A stretch of DNA of 64,000 nt from Geodermatophilus sabuli (GTDB lineage: Bacteria; Actinomycetota; Actinomycetes; Mycobacteriales; Geodermatophilaceae): the NCBI RefSeq assembly GCF_900215145.1, contig NZ_OBDO01000011.1, forward strand, positions 62,001 through 126,000. Direction: 5' to 3'. Under the pieces are notes generated by a model, which ran no database searches, was not told the origin of the DNA, and was given only the letters and a program-made list of their open reading frames with translations. Of this stretch, positions 43,321-51,565 are shown piece by piece (within the stretch, counting starts at the first letter, position 1; every line of letters begins with the position of its first letter). The position numbers and the translations under genes were made by a program.

Positions 43321-44205
43321 ATGACCGCCGGCGACCCCGCCATGCTCCTCGAGGGCGTCTACGTCGCCAACGTGACGCCCTTCCGCGACGACGCGCGGTA
43401 CAGCATCGACGTCGACGCCTACCTCGCCCACGTCCGGTGGCTGGCCGGCCAGGGGGTCACCGGCGTCATCCCGTTCGGGACCAACGGGGAGGGCCCCTCG
43501 GTGTCGGCGAGCGAGAAGCGGACCGTGCTCCGGGCGCTCCTGGCCGACCCCGGCGGGCTGTACGTCGTCCCGACGGTCGCCGAGGGCAATCTGCCGGACA
43601 CCCTGGACCTGCTGGCCGAGCTGGAGGACCTGCCCGTGCGGGCGGTCATGGTGCTGCCGCCCTACTTCTTCAAGCCGGTGTCGGCCGAGGGGCTGCGACC
43701 GTTCTACGAGCGCGTCCTGGCCGCCACCCGGCACCCGGTCGTCGTCTACCACGTCCCCAAGTACGCGGTGCCCGTCCCCGCCGACCTCGTGACCAGCCTG
43801 CCGGTGTGGGGGGTCAAGGACTCCGGCGGGGAGGCCGGCTACGCCGCGACCGTCTCCGCGGCGGGGAAGGGGGTGCTCGTCGGCACCGAGGACGACCTGC
43901 CGGCCCGGCTGCCGACCGCCCAGGGCGCGATCTCCGCGCTGGCCAACATCGTCCCCGAGCAGGTCGTCGCGCTCTACGGGCACGTCCGCGGCGGCCGGTC
44001 GGCGGAGGCGGCGGCACTGTCCGCCCACCTGCAGCGGGTGCGGGCGATGACCAAGGAGCACGCCGCTCCCGGCGTGCTCAAGCGCGTCGCCCAGCGCCGG
44101 CACGGGCACCCGATGGGGACCGTGCGCCCGCCGCTGGTCCCGGTCCCGGACTCGTTCGACGCCGCGGCCGCGACCGAGCGCGCCGTGGCGGTCCCGGTCG
44201 GCTGA
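43321..44205 (+). CDS. DapA/NanA family aldolase (2-keto-3-deoxy acid aldolase-like)
   Basis: A 294-residue class-I aldolase of the dihydrodipicolinate-synthase superfamily: GTNGEGPS (53-60), catalytic Tyr143 in VVYHVPKY and Schiff-base Lys166 in VWGVKDSGG. The KDSGG context fits non-biosynthetic members (KDG aldolase, KdgD-type dehydratase, hydroxybenzylidenepyruvate aldolase-like) rather than DapA proper. It would cleave an unphosphorylated keto-deoxy acid to pyruvate plus an aldehyde, giving the cluster a second branch beside kinase plus KDPG aldolase. GAGG directly precedes the ATG; 5 bases from the kinase. Confidence 0.88.
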   Translation: MTAGDPAMLLEGVYVANVTPFRDDARYSIDVDAYLAHVRWLAGQGVTGVIPFGTNGEGPSVSASEKRTVLRALLADPGGLYVVPTVAEGNLPDTLDLLAELEDLPVRAVMVLPPYFFKPVSAEGLRPFYERVLAATRHPVVVYHVPKYAVPVPADLVTSLPVWGVKDSGGEAGYAATVSAAGKGVLVGTEDDLPARLPTAQGAISALANIVPEQVVALYGHVRGGRSAEAAALSAHLQRVRAMTKEHAAPGVLKRVAQRRHGHPMGTVRPPLVPVPDSFDAAAATERAVAVPVG

Positions 44206-44217
44206 GGCGGGGGCGGC

Positions 44218-45171
44218 ATGCGGGTGCTCGTCACCGACGCCGACTACGGGGAGCTCGACATCGAGGCCGACGTCCTCACCGCCGCCGGCCACGAGCTGCG
44301 CACCGCGCAGTGCCGGACACCGGAGGACGTCATCGCGGCGGCCCGGGACGTCGACGCCGTCCTCGTGCAGTACGCCCCGGTCACCGCCGAGGTGCTGGCG
44401 GCGCTGCCGCGGCTGCGGCTGGTCAGCCGCTACGGCGTCGGGGTCGACGTCGTGGACCTCGACGCCGCCCGCGCCCGGGGCGTGTGGGTCTGCAACGTCC
44501 CCGACTACGGCACCTCCGAGGTCTCCCTGCACGCCGTCGCGATGCTGCTGGCCCTGCTCCGCAACCTCCCCGAGCACGACCGGCAGGTGCACGCGGGGCG
44601 GTGGGACCACCGGGCCGGTGGGGTGCTACAGCGCCCCGGCCGGCTCACCCTGGGTGTGGTGGGCCTCGGCCGCATCGGGCGGATGACGATGGAGCGGGCG
44701 GCGCCGTGGTTCGGCGGCTGCGTGGGCTACGACCCGCACCTGCCGGAGGAGGCCTGGCCGCCCGGCGTCGAACGGGTCGGGCTGGAGGAGCTCGCCGCCC
44801 GGAGCAACGCCGTCACGCTGCACCTGCCGCTGACCCCGCGGACGCGGGGCCTCGTCGGGGCCGACCTGCTGGCGCGGCTCCCCCCGGCGTCGTACCTGGT
44901 CAACACCTCGCGCGGGGGCCTGGTGGACCTCGACGCCGTGCTGGCGGCGCTGGCGGACGGGCGGCTGGCCGGCGTCGCCCTCGACGTGCTCCCCGAGGAG
45001 CCGCCGCCGACGGGGCACCCCCTGCTGGACCACCCGCGCGCCCTGCTCACGCCGCACGTCGCGTGGTACTCCGCGGAGGCCGAGGCGGAGCTGCGCCGGA
45101 AGGCGGCGGAGAACGTCGTCACGTGGGCACGGACAGGGCGCCCCACGTACCCCGTCGTCGACGGCCGCTGA
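44218..45171 (+). CDS. 2-hydroxyacid dehydrogenase (phosphoglycerate-dehydrogenase-like)
   Basis: A 317-residue D-isomer-specific dehydrogenase, second of the cluster: LGVVGLGRIGRMTMERA for NAD, the LVSRYGVGVDVVDLDAA entry segment, VNTSRGGLVDLDAVLAAL with the catalytic Arg, and LLTPHVAWYS with the catalytic His. It is more SerA-like than the copy at 35919-36860. Likely a glyoxylate/hydroxypyruvate reductase or an acid dehydrogenase of the pathway. ATG at 44218, 12 bases after the aldolase, so it is the last gene of a transporter-kinase-aldolase-dehydrogenase operon. Confidence 0.88.
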   Translation: MRVLVTDADYGELDIEADVLTAAGHELRTAQCRTPEDVIAAARDVDAVLVQYAPVTAEVLAALPRLRLVSRYGVGVDVVDLDAARARGVWVCNVPDYGTSEVSLHAVAMLLALLRNLPEHDRQVHAGRWDHRAGGVLQRPGRLTLGVVGLGRIGRMTMERAAPWFGGCVGYDPHLPEEAWPPGVERVGLEELAARSNAVTLHLPLTPRTRGLVGADLLARLPPASYLVNTSRGGLVDLDAVLAALADGRLAGVALDVLPEEPPPTGHPLLDHPRALLTPHVAWYSAEAEAELRRKAAENVVTWARTGRPTYPVVDGR

Positions 45172-45244
45172 GGACCCCTACACCCTGGCGGCGCGGAACG
45201 GACGGTGCGCGACGCGCATCACCCGACGAATCGACGGCTCACGA

Positions 45245-45274
45245 TTGTCACAACTGCATAACGACGGCTACCGT
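45245..45274 (+). promoter_or_regulatory. Promoter ahead of the c-di-AMP riboswitch
   Basis: TTGTCA (45245-45250), 18 bases, TACCGT (45269-45274), in a short A/T-richer patch 50 bases before the riboswitch starts. The -10 fits the actinobacterial TANNNT form. Confidence 0.5.
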
Positions 45275-45319
45275 GGGCGGGTCCGGTCGATCGTCACGTC
45301 CCCGCCCGGGGAGGCCGAA

Positions 45320-45470
45320 CGGACGCCGCCGAGTCGCCCTCCGGGGCGAGCCGGGGACCCACCGCAGTACTGGGGTGAATCCCGCTCCTGGACGCCTGTC
45401 CGGGAGCGGGTAGGGCTGCTTCCCGCCCGAACCCGTCAGCTAACTCGGTAGGCGGCCATCGGAAGAACGG
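45320..45470 (+). promoter_or_regulatory. c-di-AMP (ydaO/yuaA) riboswitch
   Basis: A near-textbook ydaO element: GAGCCGGGGACCCACC, CTGGGGTGAATCCCGCTC, a variable stem, GTAGGGCTGCTTCCCGCCCG, AACCCGTCAGCTAACTCGGT and AGGCGGCCATCGGAAG. It lies about 280 bases upstream of the secreted-protein gene at 45751, in the same orientation. The 280-base stretch after it contains no gene and would host the expression platform. The ends are approximate. Confidence 0.92.
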
Positions 45471-45750
45471 AGAGCGGCCGGATGGCGCGCCCTTGCCCTG
45501 CAGCACGACCCCGCCCGAACCGGTACCGCCGGAACCCGGTGCGCCCGCGCAGCTGATCGCACGCGGCCGTCCCTGATGGACGCCGCCCGCGGGCCCACCA
45601 CCCGAGCACCCTCGCTCGACCGGCCGACCGCCGATCCTCCCTGGTGACCCGCGCCGGCTCCCGGACGCCCGCAGCCGTCGCTGCCCGCCCTCCCCCCGCA
45701 GCCCGCCGCCCCGGCGCAGCTGTGCCCGCACACCTCGGAGCACATCCCCC

Positions 45751-46710
45751 ATGGACCCCCGCACCACCACGTCCGGCCGCGCCGCCGACCGCCGCGCCCA
45801 GGCCCCCCGCTCCCGCCGCCGCCCGCCGTCGGCCGTCCGCCGTCCCGGCCTGTACCTGGGTGTGGCCACGGCCGGCGCCCTGATGGTCAACGTCGTGTTC
45901 GGGTCCGACCCGGGCGCGCAGGCCGAGGCCGGGGTGTCGGAGTCGGTCAGCGTCGCCCAGGAGCTCGGGCTCACCGCCGGCTCGGTGCCCACCGCCGCGG
46001 CGACGCCGGACCTGCAGCCGCTGGAGCAGCTGACGGCCAGCCGCAGCACCCGCGAGGCCGAGCAGACCGCGGCGCAGCAGGCCCAGGCCGCCGCCGACCA
46101 GGCCGAGATCGACCGGCAGCGGGCCGAGGCGGAGGCCGCCGTCCGCGCCGCCGAGGAGGCCGCGAAGGCTGCCGAGGCCGCGAAGGCCGCCGAGGCCGCG
46201 AAGGCCGCCGAGGCCGCGAAGGCCGCCGAGGTCGCGCGGGCGGCCGACGCCGCGAAGGCCGCCGAGGCCGCGGCCGCGGAACAGTCCGAGCAGCCGGCGC
46301 CGGCGGCCGCTCCCCGGTCCGCCGCCGTCGCGGCCGGCGTCGCCGCGTCCACCGTCGCGCGCATCAGCAACAGCGCGGGGCCCACCAAGCCCGCGGCGCA
46401 GGCGGCCGCCAACGTGGTGGTCAGCAACGTGCCCGGCGCCGCCGGCATCACCATCGGCGGCACCCGCGCCAGCGCCGCCGACCCGCACGGCCACCCGTCC
46501 GGCCTGGCCCTGGACTACATGTGCAGCTCGTCGCTCGGCGATGCGATCGCCGCCTACCACATCGCGCACTGGGACGAGCTCGGCGTCGAGTACGTCATCT
46601 GGAAGCAGCGGATGCTCAGCTCACCGAACGGTTCCTGGAAGCCGATGGCGAACCGGGGCAGCCCGACGGCCAACCACATGGACCACGTCCACGTGAACTA
46701 CCGGGGCTGA
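45751..46710 (+). CDS. Secreted coiled-coil protein with ARB_07466-type C-terminal domain, riboswitch controlled
   Basis: A 319-residue exported protein and paralogue of the one at 21592-22212. A basic N-terminus (about 1-28) precedes a hydrophobic stretch (LYLGVATAGALMVNVVFG, about 31-48). Residues about 95-180 are an Ala/Glu/Lys helix with hexapeptide EAAKAA repeats, a rigid coiled-coil or single-helix spacer. Residues 200-319 are the shared domain with GITIGGTRASAADPHGHPSG, ALDYM, HWDELGVEYVIWKQR and NHMDHVHVNYRG. The spacer could project the domain into the wall. GGAGC lies about 10 bases before the ATG. Confidence 0.85.
   Translation: MDPRTTTSGRAADRRAQAPRSRRRPPSAVRRPGLYLGVATAGALMVNVVFGSDPGAQAEAGVSESVSVAQELGLTAGSVPTAAATPDLQPLEQLTASRSTREAEQTAAQQAQAAADQAEIDRQRAEAEAAVRAAEEAAKAAEAAKAAEAAKAAEAAKAAEVARAADAAKAAEAAAAEQSEQPAPAAAPRSAAVAAGVAASTVARISNSAGPTKPAAQAAANVVVSNVPGAAGITIGGTRASAADPHGHPSGLALDYMCSSSLGDAIAAYHIAHWDELGVEYVIWKQRMLSSPNGSWKPMANRGSPTANHMDHVHVNYRG
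46174..46263 (+). repeat. 18-bp coding tandem repeat in the helical spacer
   Basis: GAGGCCGCGAAGGCCGCC and near-copies repeat in register, encoding the EAAKAA hexapeptide about five times (the last copies degenerate to EVARAA/DAAKAA). Such repeats expand and contract by slippage, so spacer length may vary between strains. Confidence 0.75.
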
Positions 46711-46752
46711 GGCCCGGCCCCTCGGCTCCGTTCCCGCGGGCGACCGGGACCG

Positions 46753-47610
46753 CTACGTGGCCCGGTCCGGGGCGAGGCGGTCGAGGACGCCGACGAGCTC
46801 CGCGGGGTGCAGCTGGAACCGCAGGTGGCTGCCCGCCAGGGAGTGCACCGCGAAGGGCCGGTCCGGCAGCAGCGCGTCGGCCTCGGCGATGAAGCGGTCC
46901 TGCAGCGCGAGGGGCAGGGCGCGGTCGTCGGTGAGCCGGACGTAGGTGCGGGGGATCGTGCCCCACGTCGCCGGGTCCGCGCGGGTCGCGACCTCGTCGA
47001 CGACCAGCGCCTCGTCCGGCTCCTGGGTGTGCAGGTAGGCCAGCAGCTCCCGCCGGGTGCCGTCGGCCAGCAGCGCCTCCTGCAGCAGGTCGAGGTGGGC
47101 GGGGTCCGCGGTCCGCCAGTTGAGCCGGATCGCGCCGATCTCGGCGGGGTCCCCCACGGCGAGGGCACCGGCCGCGCCGAGCAGGCTGGCCGCGTTCTCC
47201 GGGCCGGCGGAGTACTCGGCGACCGTGGCCCCCACCGGGCACCACGCCGAGACGTAGACCAGCCGGTCGATCGACCCGCTGAGCACGTTGCCGACGGCGG
47301 TCAGCGTCAGGCCGCCGCGGCTGGCGCCGACCAGGACGACCGGGCCGTGCTCGCGGGCCCGCCGCACGACCGCGGAGACGGCGGCCACGTCGTCGGCCGT
47401 GCTGATGCCGGCCATCCCGCTGGGGGAGGAGGCCAGCACGGCGAGGTCCTGCGCGCCCAGGTACCCGTCGGGGATGGTGGCGGCCAGGCCGTGCCCGGGC
47501 AGGTCGACGGCGACCGCGCGGTGCCCGCGCAGGGTGAGCTCGCGCGCGGTCGGCGACCAGACCGCGGAGTTGCAGAACGCGCCGTGCACGAGGACGAAGG
47601 TGGTGGTCAC
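46753..47610 (-). CDS. Alpha/beta hydrolase
   Basis: A 285-residue hydrolase of the salicylate-esterase/EstC-like group: FVLVHGAFCNSAVW (oxyanion hole), AVDLPGHGLAA, the nucleophile elbow VLVGASRGGLTL (GxSxG with Ser), and VHSLAGSHLRFQLHPAEL with the catalytic His. GTG at 47610 is chosen on GGAAGG about 9 bases upstream. It lies 49 bases downstream of the MerR gene on the same strand and may be co-transcribed with it. Confidence 0.88.
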   Translation of the reverse strand: MTTTFVLVHGAFCNSAVWSPTARELTLRGHRAVAVDLPGHGLAATIPDGYLGAQDLAVLASSPSGMAGISTADDVAAVSAVVRRAREHGPVVLVGASRGGLTLTAVGNVLSGSIDRLVYVSAWCPVGATVAEYSAGPENAASLLGAAGALAVGDPAEIGAIRLNWRTADPAHLDLLQEALLADGTRRELLAYLHTQEPDEALVVDEVATRADPATWGTIPRTYVRLTDDRALPLALQDRFIAEADALLPDRPFAVHSLAGSHLRFQLHPAELVGVLDRLAPDRAT

Positions 47611-47659
47611 GCCGATCGCCTTCCGCCTGCCTCGGGGACGCGACGACGGCGAGTCTGCG

Positions 47660-48469
47660 TCAGCCGGGCGCGACGCGGAAGACCGGCCACCCGATCTCGG
47701 TGCGCCACCGCGCCGGGTCGGGGGTGTCTCGCGGACCCACGAGGTAGGTCTCCCGCACCGGGCCGGCCACCGCCAGCGCGGACCGGACCACCCAGGACCC
47801 GAGCCGGCCGTAGGTGACGTCGATGGTGTCGTGCTCACCGGGGTGCACGGTGACGGCGAGCTCCGCGGCCGGCAGCGTCCGGGCCCGCACCCGTCCGGTG
47901 GCCGGCGGTGCGTGGGAGACCGGCAGGTACACCACCGCCTGCCCGTGGCCGTCGGTGAACAGGGCGTTGTCGTAGAGGCCACCGGGCGGGCCGGCCGGGG
48001 CGGGTACCGCGGCGTCCAGCTGCGCCATGGCGGCGGAGTACCAGTCGAGGACGTCGTCGGAGCCCACCGTGCCCTCGACGGCGGCGACCAGGGTGGCAGG
48101 CACCCGGCGCAGCTCGACCGGCAACGGGGCCGGCTCCGGGTGCAGCAGGCGCCGCAGGGACGCGACCGCCGACCGGGTGCGCTGCAGCTGGTCCTCCAGC
48201 CGCTGCAGGTGGCCCGCGACCAACCGCGCCCGGTCCTCGGTGCTGGGGGAGGCGAGGATGCGCCCGACCTCGGCCAGCGGCACGTCGAGCTCGCGCAGGC
48301 GGTGGATGACCTGCGCCGTGGGGATCTGCTCCGGGCCGTAGGAGCGGTAGCCGCTGGCCGGGTCGACGCGGGCCGGCTCGAGCAGCCCGGCCTCGTGGTA
48401 GCGGCGCAGCGTCCGCACGCTGAGGTGGGTCACCTGGGAGAACTCGCCGATGGACAGCAGCGGGGGCAC
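47660..48469 (-). CDS. MerR family regulator with GyrI-like effector domain
   Basis: A 269-residue activator: MerR winged helix (LLSIGEFSQVTHLSVRTLRRYHEAGLL, SGYRSYGPEQI; residues about 4-70), a dimerisation helix (about 75-115), and a GyrI/BmrR-type ligand domain (about 120-269: LRRVPATLVAAVEGTV, AVVYLPVSH, TVHPGEHDTIDVTYG). BmrR-like proteins bind hydrophobic cations and activate exporter or detoxification genes. No metal-binding Cys pair is seen. It is divergent from the SnoaL-like gene, across a long-spacer promoter typical of MerR targets. GTG start at 48469. Confidence 0.9.
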   Translation of the reverse strand: MPPLLSIGEFSQVTHLSVRTLRRYHEAGLLEPARVDPASGYRSYGPEQIPTAQVIHRLRELDVPLAEVGRILASPSTEDRARLVAGHLQRLEDQLQRTRSAVASLRRLLHPEPAPLPVELRRVPATLVAAVEGTVGSDDVLDWYSAAMAQLDAAVPAPAGPPGGLYDNALFTDGHGQAVVYLPVSHAPPATGRVRARTLPAAELAVTVHPGEHDTIDVTYGRLGSWVVRSALAVAGPVRETYLVGPRDTPDPARWRTEIGWPVFRVAPG

Positions 48470-48519
48470 GCCCGGGACTGTGCACCCTCGCCCGGGGGGA
48501 GGGACCAGTTCGACGCGTC

Positions 48520-48550
48520 TTGACCCTCCCGCAGGGGGAGCCCGCAGGGT
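48520..48550 (+). promoter_or_regulatory. MerR-type promoter with 19-bp spacer and central dyad
   Basis: TTGACC (48520-48525), a 19-base spacer and CAGGGT (48545-48550). Within the spacer CTCCC (48526-48530) and GGGAG (48536-48540) form a dyad. A dyad in an overlong spacer is the hallmark of MerR-activated promoters; the SnoaL-like gene starts 46 bases downstream. Confidence 0.7.
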
Positions 48551-48595
48551 CGGGTCGGCGGCGGCGCCCGCCGTCCCCTGAGGAGGAGAGCACCC

Positions 48596-48949
48596 GTGAG
48601 CACACCCACCCGCATCGACCCGGGCCGGCTGCCGGCCGTCGTCCGCGACTTCCTCGCCGCGCACGCCGCCCACGACGTCGACGCCGCCCTGCCGGCGTAC
48701 ACCGACGACGCGGTCGTCGTCGACGAGGCGCGTCCCCACCGCGGGAAGGCGGAGATCGCCGACTGGATGAGCCGGTCGGCGGCCGAGTACACGTACACGA
48801 CCGAGCTGACCGGCGCGGCACGGGTCGACGACGAGCACTGGATCGTCACCCACCACCTGGAGGGTGACTTCCCCGGCGGGGTGGTGGACCTGCACTACGC
48901 GTTCACGCTGCGCGGCGACCGGATCGCCGGGCTGACCATCGCGCCGTGA
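48596..48949 (+). CDS. SnoaL-like (NTF2-fold) protein
   Basis: A 117-residue cone-shaped NTF2/SnoaL domain: VVRDFLAAHAAHDVDAALPAYTDDAVVVDEARPHRGKAEIADWM is the family opening (spread over residues 16-60), followed by three strands (TTELTGAARVDDEHWIVTHHLEG, VVDLHYAFTLRGDRIAGLTI). Members bind or isomerise small hydrophobic molecules or serve as hydrolases. AGGAGGAG precedes the GTG start by about 8 bases. It is the evident target of the divergent MerR regulator. Confidence 0.88.
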   Translation: MSTPTRIDPGRLPAVVRDFLAAHAAHDVDAALPAYTDDAVVVDEARPHRGKAEIADWMSRSAAEYTYTTELTGAARVDDEHWIVTHHLEGDFPGGVVDLHYAFTLRGDRIAGLTIAP

Positions 48950-49101
48950 GCATGCAGACGTCCTGGACATCTGTTGCGGCGACGGCGTCCCCGTCGCATC
49001 CTGTCGGCGGGCGGGGCCCTGGGGCGTTCTCCGGGTGCGCCTCGCCCGCCAGCGTGTGCCGCGCGTTTGGGTCGTGCCCCACGGGGCACCCATCGTGCGA
49101 C

Positions 49102-49140
49102 CGGCCCCGGCGTGGCCGTGAAACCCCCGCGCCGGGGCCG
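49102..49140. terminator. Hairpin after the 49.2-kb hydrolase
   Basis: CGGCCCCGGCG (49102-49112) pairs perfectly with 49130-49140 across a 17-base loop, about 65 bases beyond the stop of the minus-strand hydrolase. The rest of the 257-base gap (48950-49206) holds nothing recognisable. Confidence 0.45.
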
Positions 49141-49206
49141 TGGCCCGTCCGCGGCGGGGGCAGGGACCGTCCTACCGGGTCACCGCGGGCGGTGGTCTCG
49201 TCGACG

Positions 49207-50016
49207 TCACTGCGAGGCGGCGGCCTCGTCGACGAGGCGGACCACCCGCTCCGGGACGTCGGCGACGCCGCTGTGGCCGGCGAACGGGAGCACGCGGAAC
49301 CGGGCCCCGGGCACGAGGAAGGCCAGGAGCGCGGCTTGGCTGAGGGTCAGGACGTCGTGGCTGCCCTGGGCGATGAGGACCGGGCACCCGACCGCGCGGT
49401 AGTCGATCGTCGCCTCGGGCACCACGGCGTGGCGGACCAGCCGCCAGAAGTCCTCCGCCTCCGCGAACCCGCGCACGAGGGCCACCGCCTCGGCGGGCGG
49501 CGTCCGCCATCCCCGCGCACGCAGGAGGGCCAGCGCGGCGGTGCGCGGCACGGCCGGGCGCAGCAGCGGCCCCGCGACAGGGGCCAGGGCCCGGAAGCCG
49601 AGACGCGCGGACACCAGCAGCGCGACCTGCCAGGCCCGCTCGGGCGGCGTGAGCGGTCCGGTCGGTGCGATGGCGACCACCGACCGGGCCCGCTGGCGCT
49701 GGGCCAGCTCGAGGCAGATCCGCCCGCCGAGGGAGACGCCGAGGAGGTGGGGGACGCCGACCCCCCGGGCGTCGAGCTCCTGCTCCACGGCGTCGGTCAG
49801 GGCCGCGACGTCCGGCGCGGTGCGCAGGGCGGGGGAGCGGCCCTGGCCGGGTAGGTCGAGGGCCAGCACGTCGTAGCGCCGGGCGAGTTCTGGCAGCACC
49901 GCCTGGAACTCCGCGCGCGTGCTGCCCAGGCCCGGCAGGAGCAGTAGTGGCGCTCCGCTGCCCTCCCGGTGCCCGTCCAGCCGCGGATGGCGCGTCGACG
50001 TCTCCACCCGGCCCAT
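49207..50016 (-). CDS. Alpha/beta hydrolase
   Basis: A 269-residue alpha/beta hydrolase: LLLLPGLGSTRAEFQAVLPEL (oxyanion strand), LALDLPGQGRSPAL, the elbow LLGVSLGGRICLEL (GxSxG), VLIAQGSHDVLT with the acid residue and FAGHSGVADVPERVV with the catalytic His. It resembles esterases/haloperoxidase-like enzymes; the substrate is unknown. ATG at 50016. A hairpin follows. The AraC gene ends 47 bases upstream on the same strand, so they may be co-transcribed. Confidence 0.88.
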   Translation of the reverse strand: MGRVETSTRHPRLDGHREGSGAPLLLLPGLGSTRAEFQAVLPELARRYDVLALDLPGQGRSPALRTAPDVAALTDAVEQELDARGVGVPHLLGVSLGGRICLELAQRQRARSVVAIAPTGPLTPPERAWQVALLVSARLGFRALAPVAGPLLRPAVPRTAALALLRARGWRTPPAEAVALVRGFAEAEDFWRLVRHAVVPEATIDYRAVGCPVLIAQGSHDVLTLSQAALLAFLVPGARFRVLPFAGHSGVADVPERVVRLVDEAAASQ

Positions 50017-50063
50017 TGAACGACGGCCGACCGGCGTGTGCCCGCCGACCGGTCGCCGGGGGA

Positions 50064-50915
50064 TCAGACGGCGTAGCGGGCCGCGAACTCACCCGGCGTC
50101 ATGGCGGTCACCCGGGAGAAGTCGCGGGTGAAGTGGGACTGGTCGGCGTACCCCAGGGCGGCCGCGGCCTCCCCGAGCGTCGTCCCTCGGGTCCGCAGCC
50201 GCTCGGCCGCCTCCTGGAGCCGGCGGCGCTGGATCAGCCACTTCGGCGTCAGGCCCAGCCGCCGGTGGCACAGCCGCTGCAGGCCGCGCTCGGACAGGTC
50301 GAACTCGGCGCAGACCTGGGCGACCCTGATGACGTCGGTCCGGGACTCCACGAACGCGACGACCCGGTTGACCAGGTCGCCCTCGGCGTCGACGGGCAGG
50401 AACGGCAGGAGCGCCTCCGTGCAGGCCGAGACGGCGCGCCCGTGCGCCTCGGCCGAGTGGGGGTCGCCGGACATGGCGGCCCGCACCCGCGTGACCAGCC
50501 GCTCGCCGTCGGCGCCCAGCACGTCGGCGACGTCGGCAGAGCGGTCGGTGTAGCGGGCCATCGGGGCACCGGTGAGCAGGGCTCCCGCGGCCGGGGCGAG
50601 CATCATGCCGACCGCCCACCCCTCGCCGCTCAGCGTGGTCGTCGACAGGCCGGAGACCACGCCGTAGAAGCGGGCGTACCCGGTCGCGACGACGAGCAGG
50701 GAGCCGGGGTACTGCAGGACCCGCTGCGGCGCCTCCCGGCCCGGCGGGACCGACCAGACGGGCAGCCAGAAGCGCTGGAGGAGGCCGGCGCACTCGGCTG
50801 GCGCCGCGTAGCGGTACATGACGTGCGACGCGTCGCCGGGGTCCCTGAGGTGGGCCCGCTCGATCACGTCCAGCCGGGTCGGCCGACCGTCGGCCTGCTC
50901 GCTGTCGGGTTTCAT
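50064..50915 (-). CDS. AraC family transcriptional regulator
   Basis: A 283-residue regulator with an N-terminal effector domain (about 20-150: YRYAAPAECAGLLQRFWLPVW, typical of the DUF6597-type sensor) and a C-terminal double helix-turn-helix (about 185-283: VAQVCAEFDLSERGLQRLCHRRLG and LGEAAAALGYADQSHFTRDFSRVTAMTPGEF). The start at 50915 is the first ATG before the sensor; no strong ribosome site is seen. It is divergent, 37 bases apart, from the DinB-like gene at 50953, its likely target. Confidence 0.88.
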   Translation of the reverse strand: MKPDSEQADGRPTRLDVIERAHLRDPGDASHVMYRYAAPAECAGLLQRFWLPVWSVPPGREAPQRVLQYPGSLLVVATGYARFYGVVSGLSTTTLSGEGWAVGMMLAPAAGALLTGAPMARYTDRSADVADVLGADGERLVTRVRAAMSGDPHSAEAHGRAVSACTEALLPFLPVDAEGDLVNRVVAFVESRTDVIRVAQVCAEFDLSERGLQRLCHRRLGLTPKWLIQRRRLQEAAERLRTRGTTLGEAAAALGYADQSHFTRDFSRVTAMTPGEFAARYAV

Positions 50916-50952
50916 CAAGACGCAGGGTGCCGCACGCCCGCATGCTGCGGCC

Positions 50953-51501
50953 ATGACCGACACCGCGGCTCTGTACGAGTCGGCCCACCGGCCCCTGTCC
51001 GACGTCCTCGACGCGGTGCCCGACGACGGGTGGGCGAACCCGTCACCCTGCACCGGCTGGACGGCCCGCGACGTCGTCGCCCACCTGGTCGACACCCAGC
51101 GTGAGTTCCTCACCGGACGCGGCGTCGACCTGGGCCCGGCGCCCGACGTGGCCGCAGATCCCGCCGCGGGGTGGCGGGACCACGCGAAGCGGGTGCTGGC
51201 GGCGATCTCCGACGGCGGGGTCGTCACCGCCGCCTACGACGGCTTCTTCGGCCCCACGACCGTCGGCGCGACGTTCGAGCAGTTCTACGTCTGGGACATG
51301 GTGGTGCACCGCTGGGACGTCGCCCGGTCGGTCGGCGCGGACGCCGGCCTGACCGACGCCGAGCTCGACTGGATCGAGCGGGGGGCGGACAGCTTCGGCG
51401 AGGCCCTGTACGGGGACGGCATCTGCCGCCCGGCGGTGCCGGCCGCCCCGGGCGCGGACCGGGTCACGCGCGTGCTCGCCCGCCTGGGGAGGCGCGCCTG
51501 A
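50953..51501 (+). CDS. TIGR03086/maleylpyruvate-isomerase-family metal-binding protein
   Basis: A 182-residue DinB-fold protein of the actinobacterial TIGR03086 (mycothiol-dependent maleylpyruvate isomerase N-terminal) family. The opening helix, WANPSPCTGWTARDVVAHLVDTQREFL with the first metal His, and the later YVWDMVVHRWDVARS with the second, make a His-triad metal site. Family members with known function are mycothiol transferases. Very short divergent spacing to the AraC gene implies shared control. It is followed by 21-bp tandem repeats. Confidence 0.85.
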   Translation: MTDTAALYESAHRPLSDVLDAVPDDGWANPSPCTGWTARDVVAHLVDTQREFLTGRGVDLGPAPDVAADPAAGWRDHAKRVLAAISDGGVVTAAYDGFFGPTTVGATFEQFYVWDMVVHRWDVARSVGADAGLTDAELDWIERGADSFGEALYGDGICRPAVPAAPGADRVTRVLARLGRRA

Positions 51502-51514
51502 CCGGCGGCCCCGA

Positions 51515-51565
51515 CGGGACGGCGCGACCGGCAGTCGGGACGGCGCGACCGGCGGTCGGGACGGG
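51515..51565. repeat. 21-bp tandem repeat, 2.4 copies
   Basis: CGGGACGGCGCGACCGGCAGT (one base short of identical in the next copy, A to G at position 19) at 51515-51535 and 51536-51556, plus a 9-base partial copy to 51565. It fills the gap between the converging DinB-like and whiB genes and ends exactly at the whiB stop codon. Confidence 0.7.

Noticed and set aside
46174-46263. Possible CRISPR or other spacer array
   Set aside because: The repeats are contiguous 18-bp coding units in frame (EAAKAA), without unique spacers.
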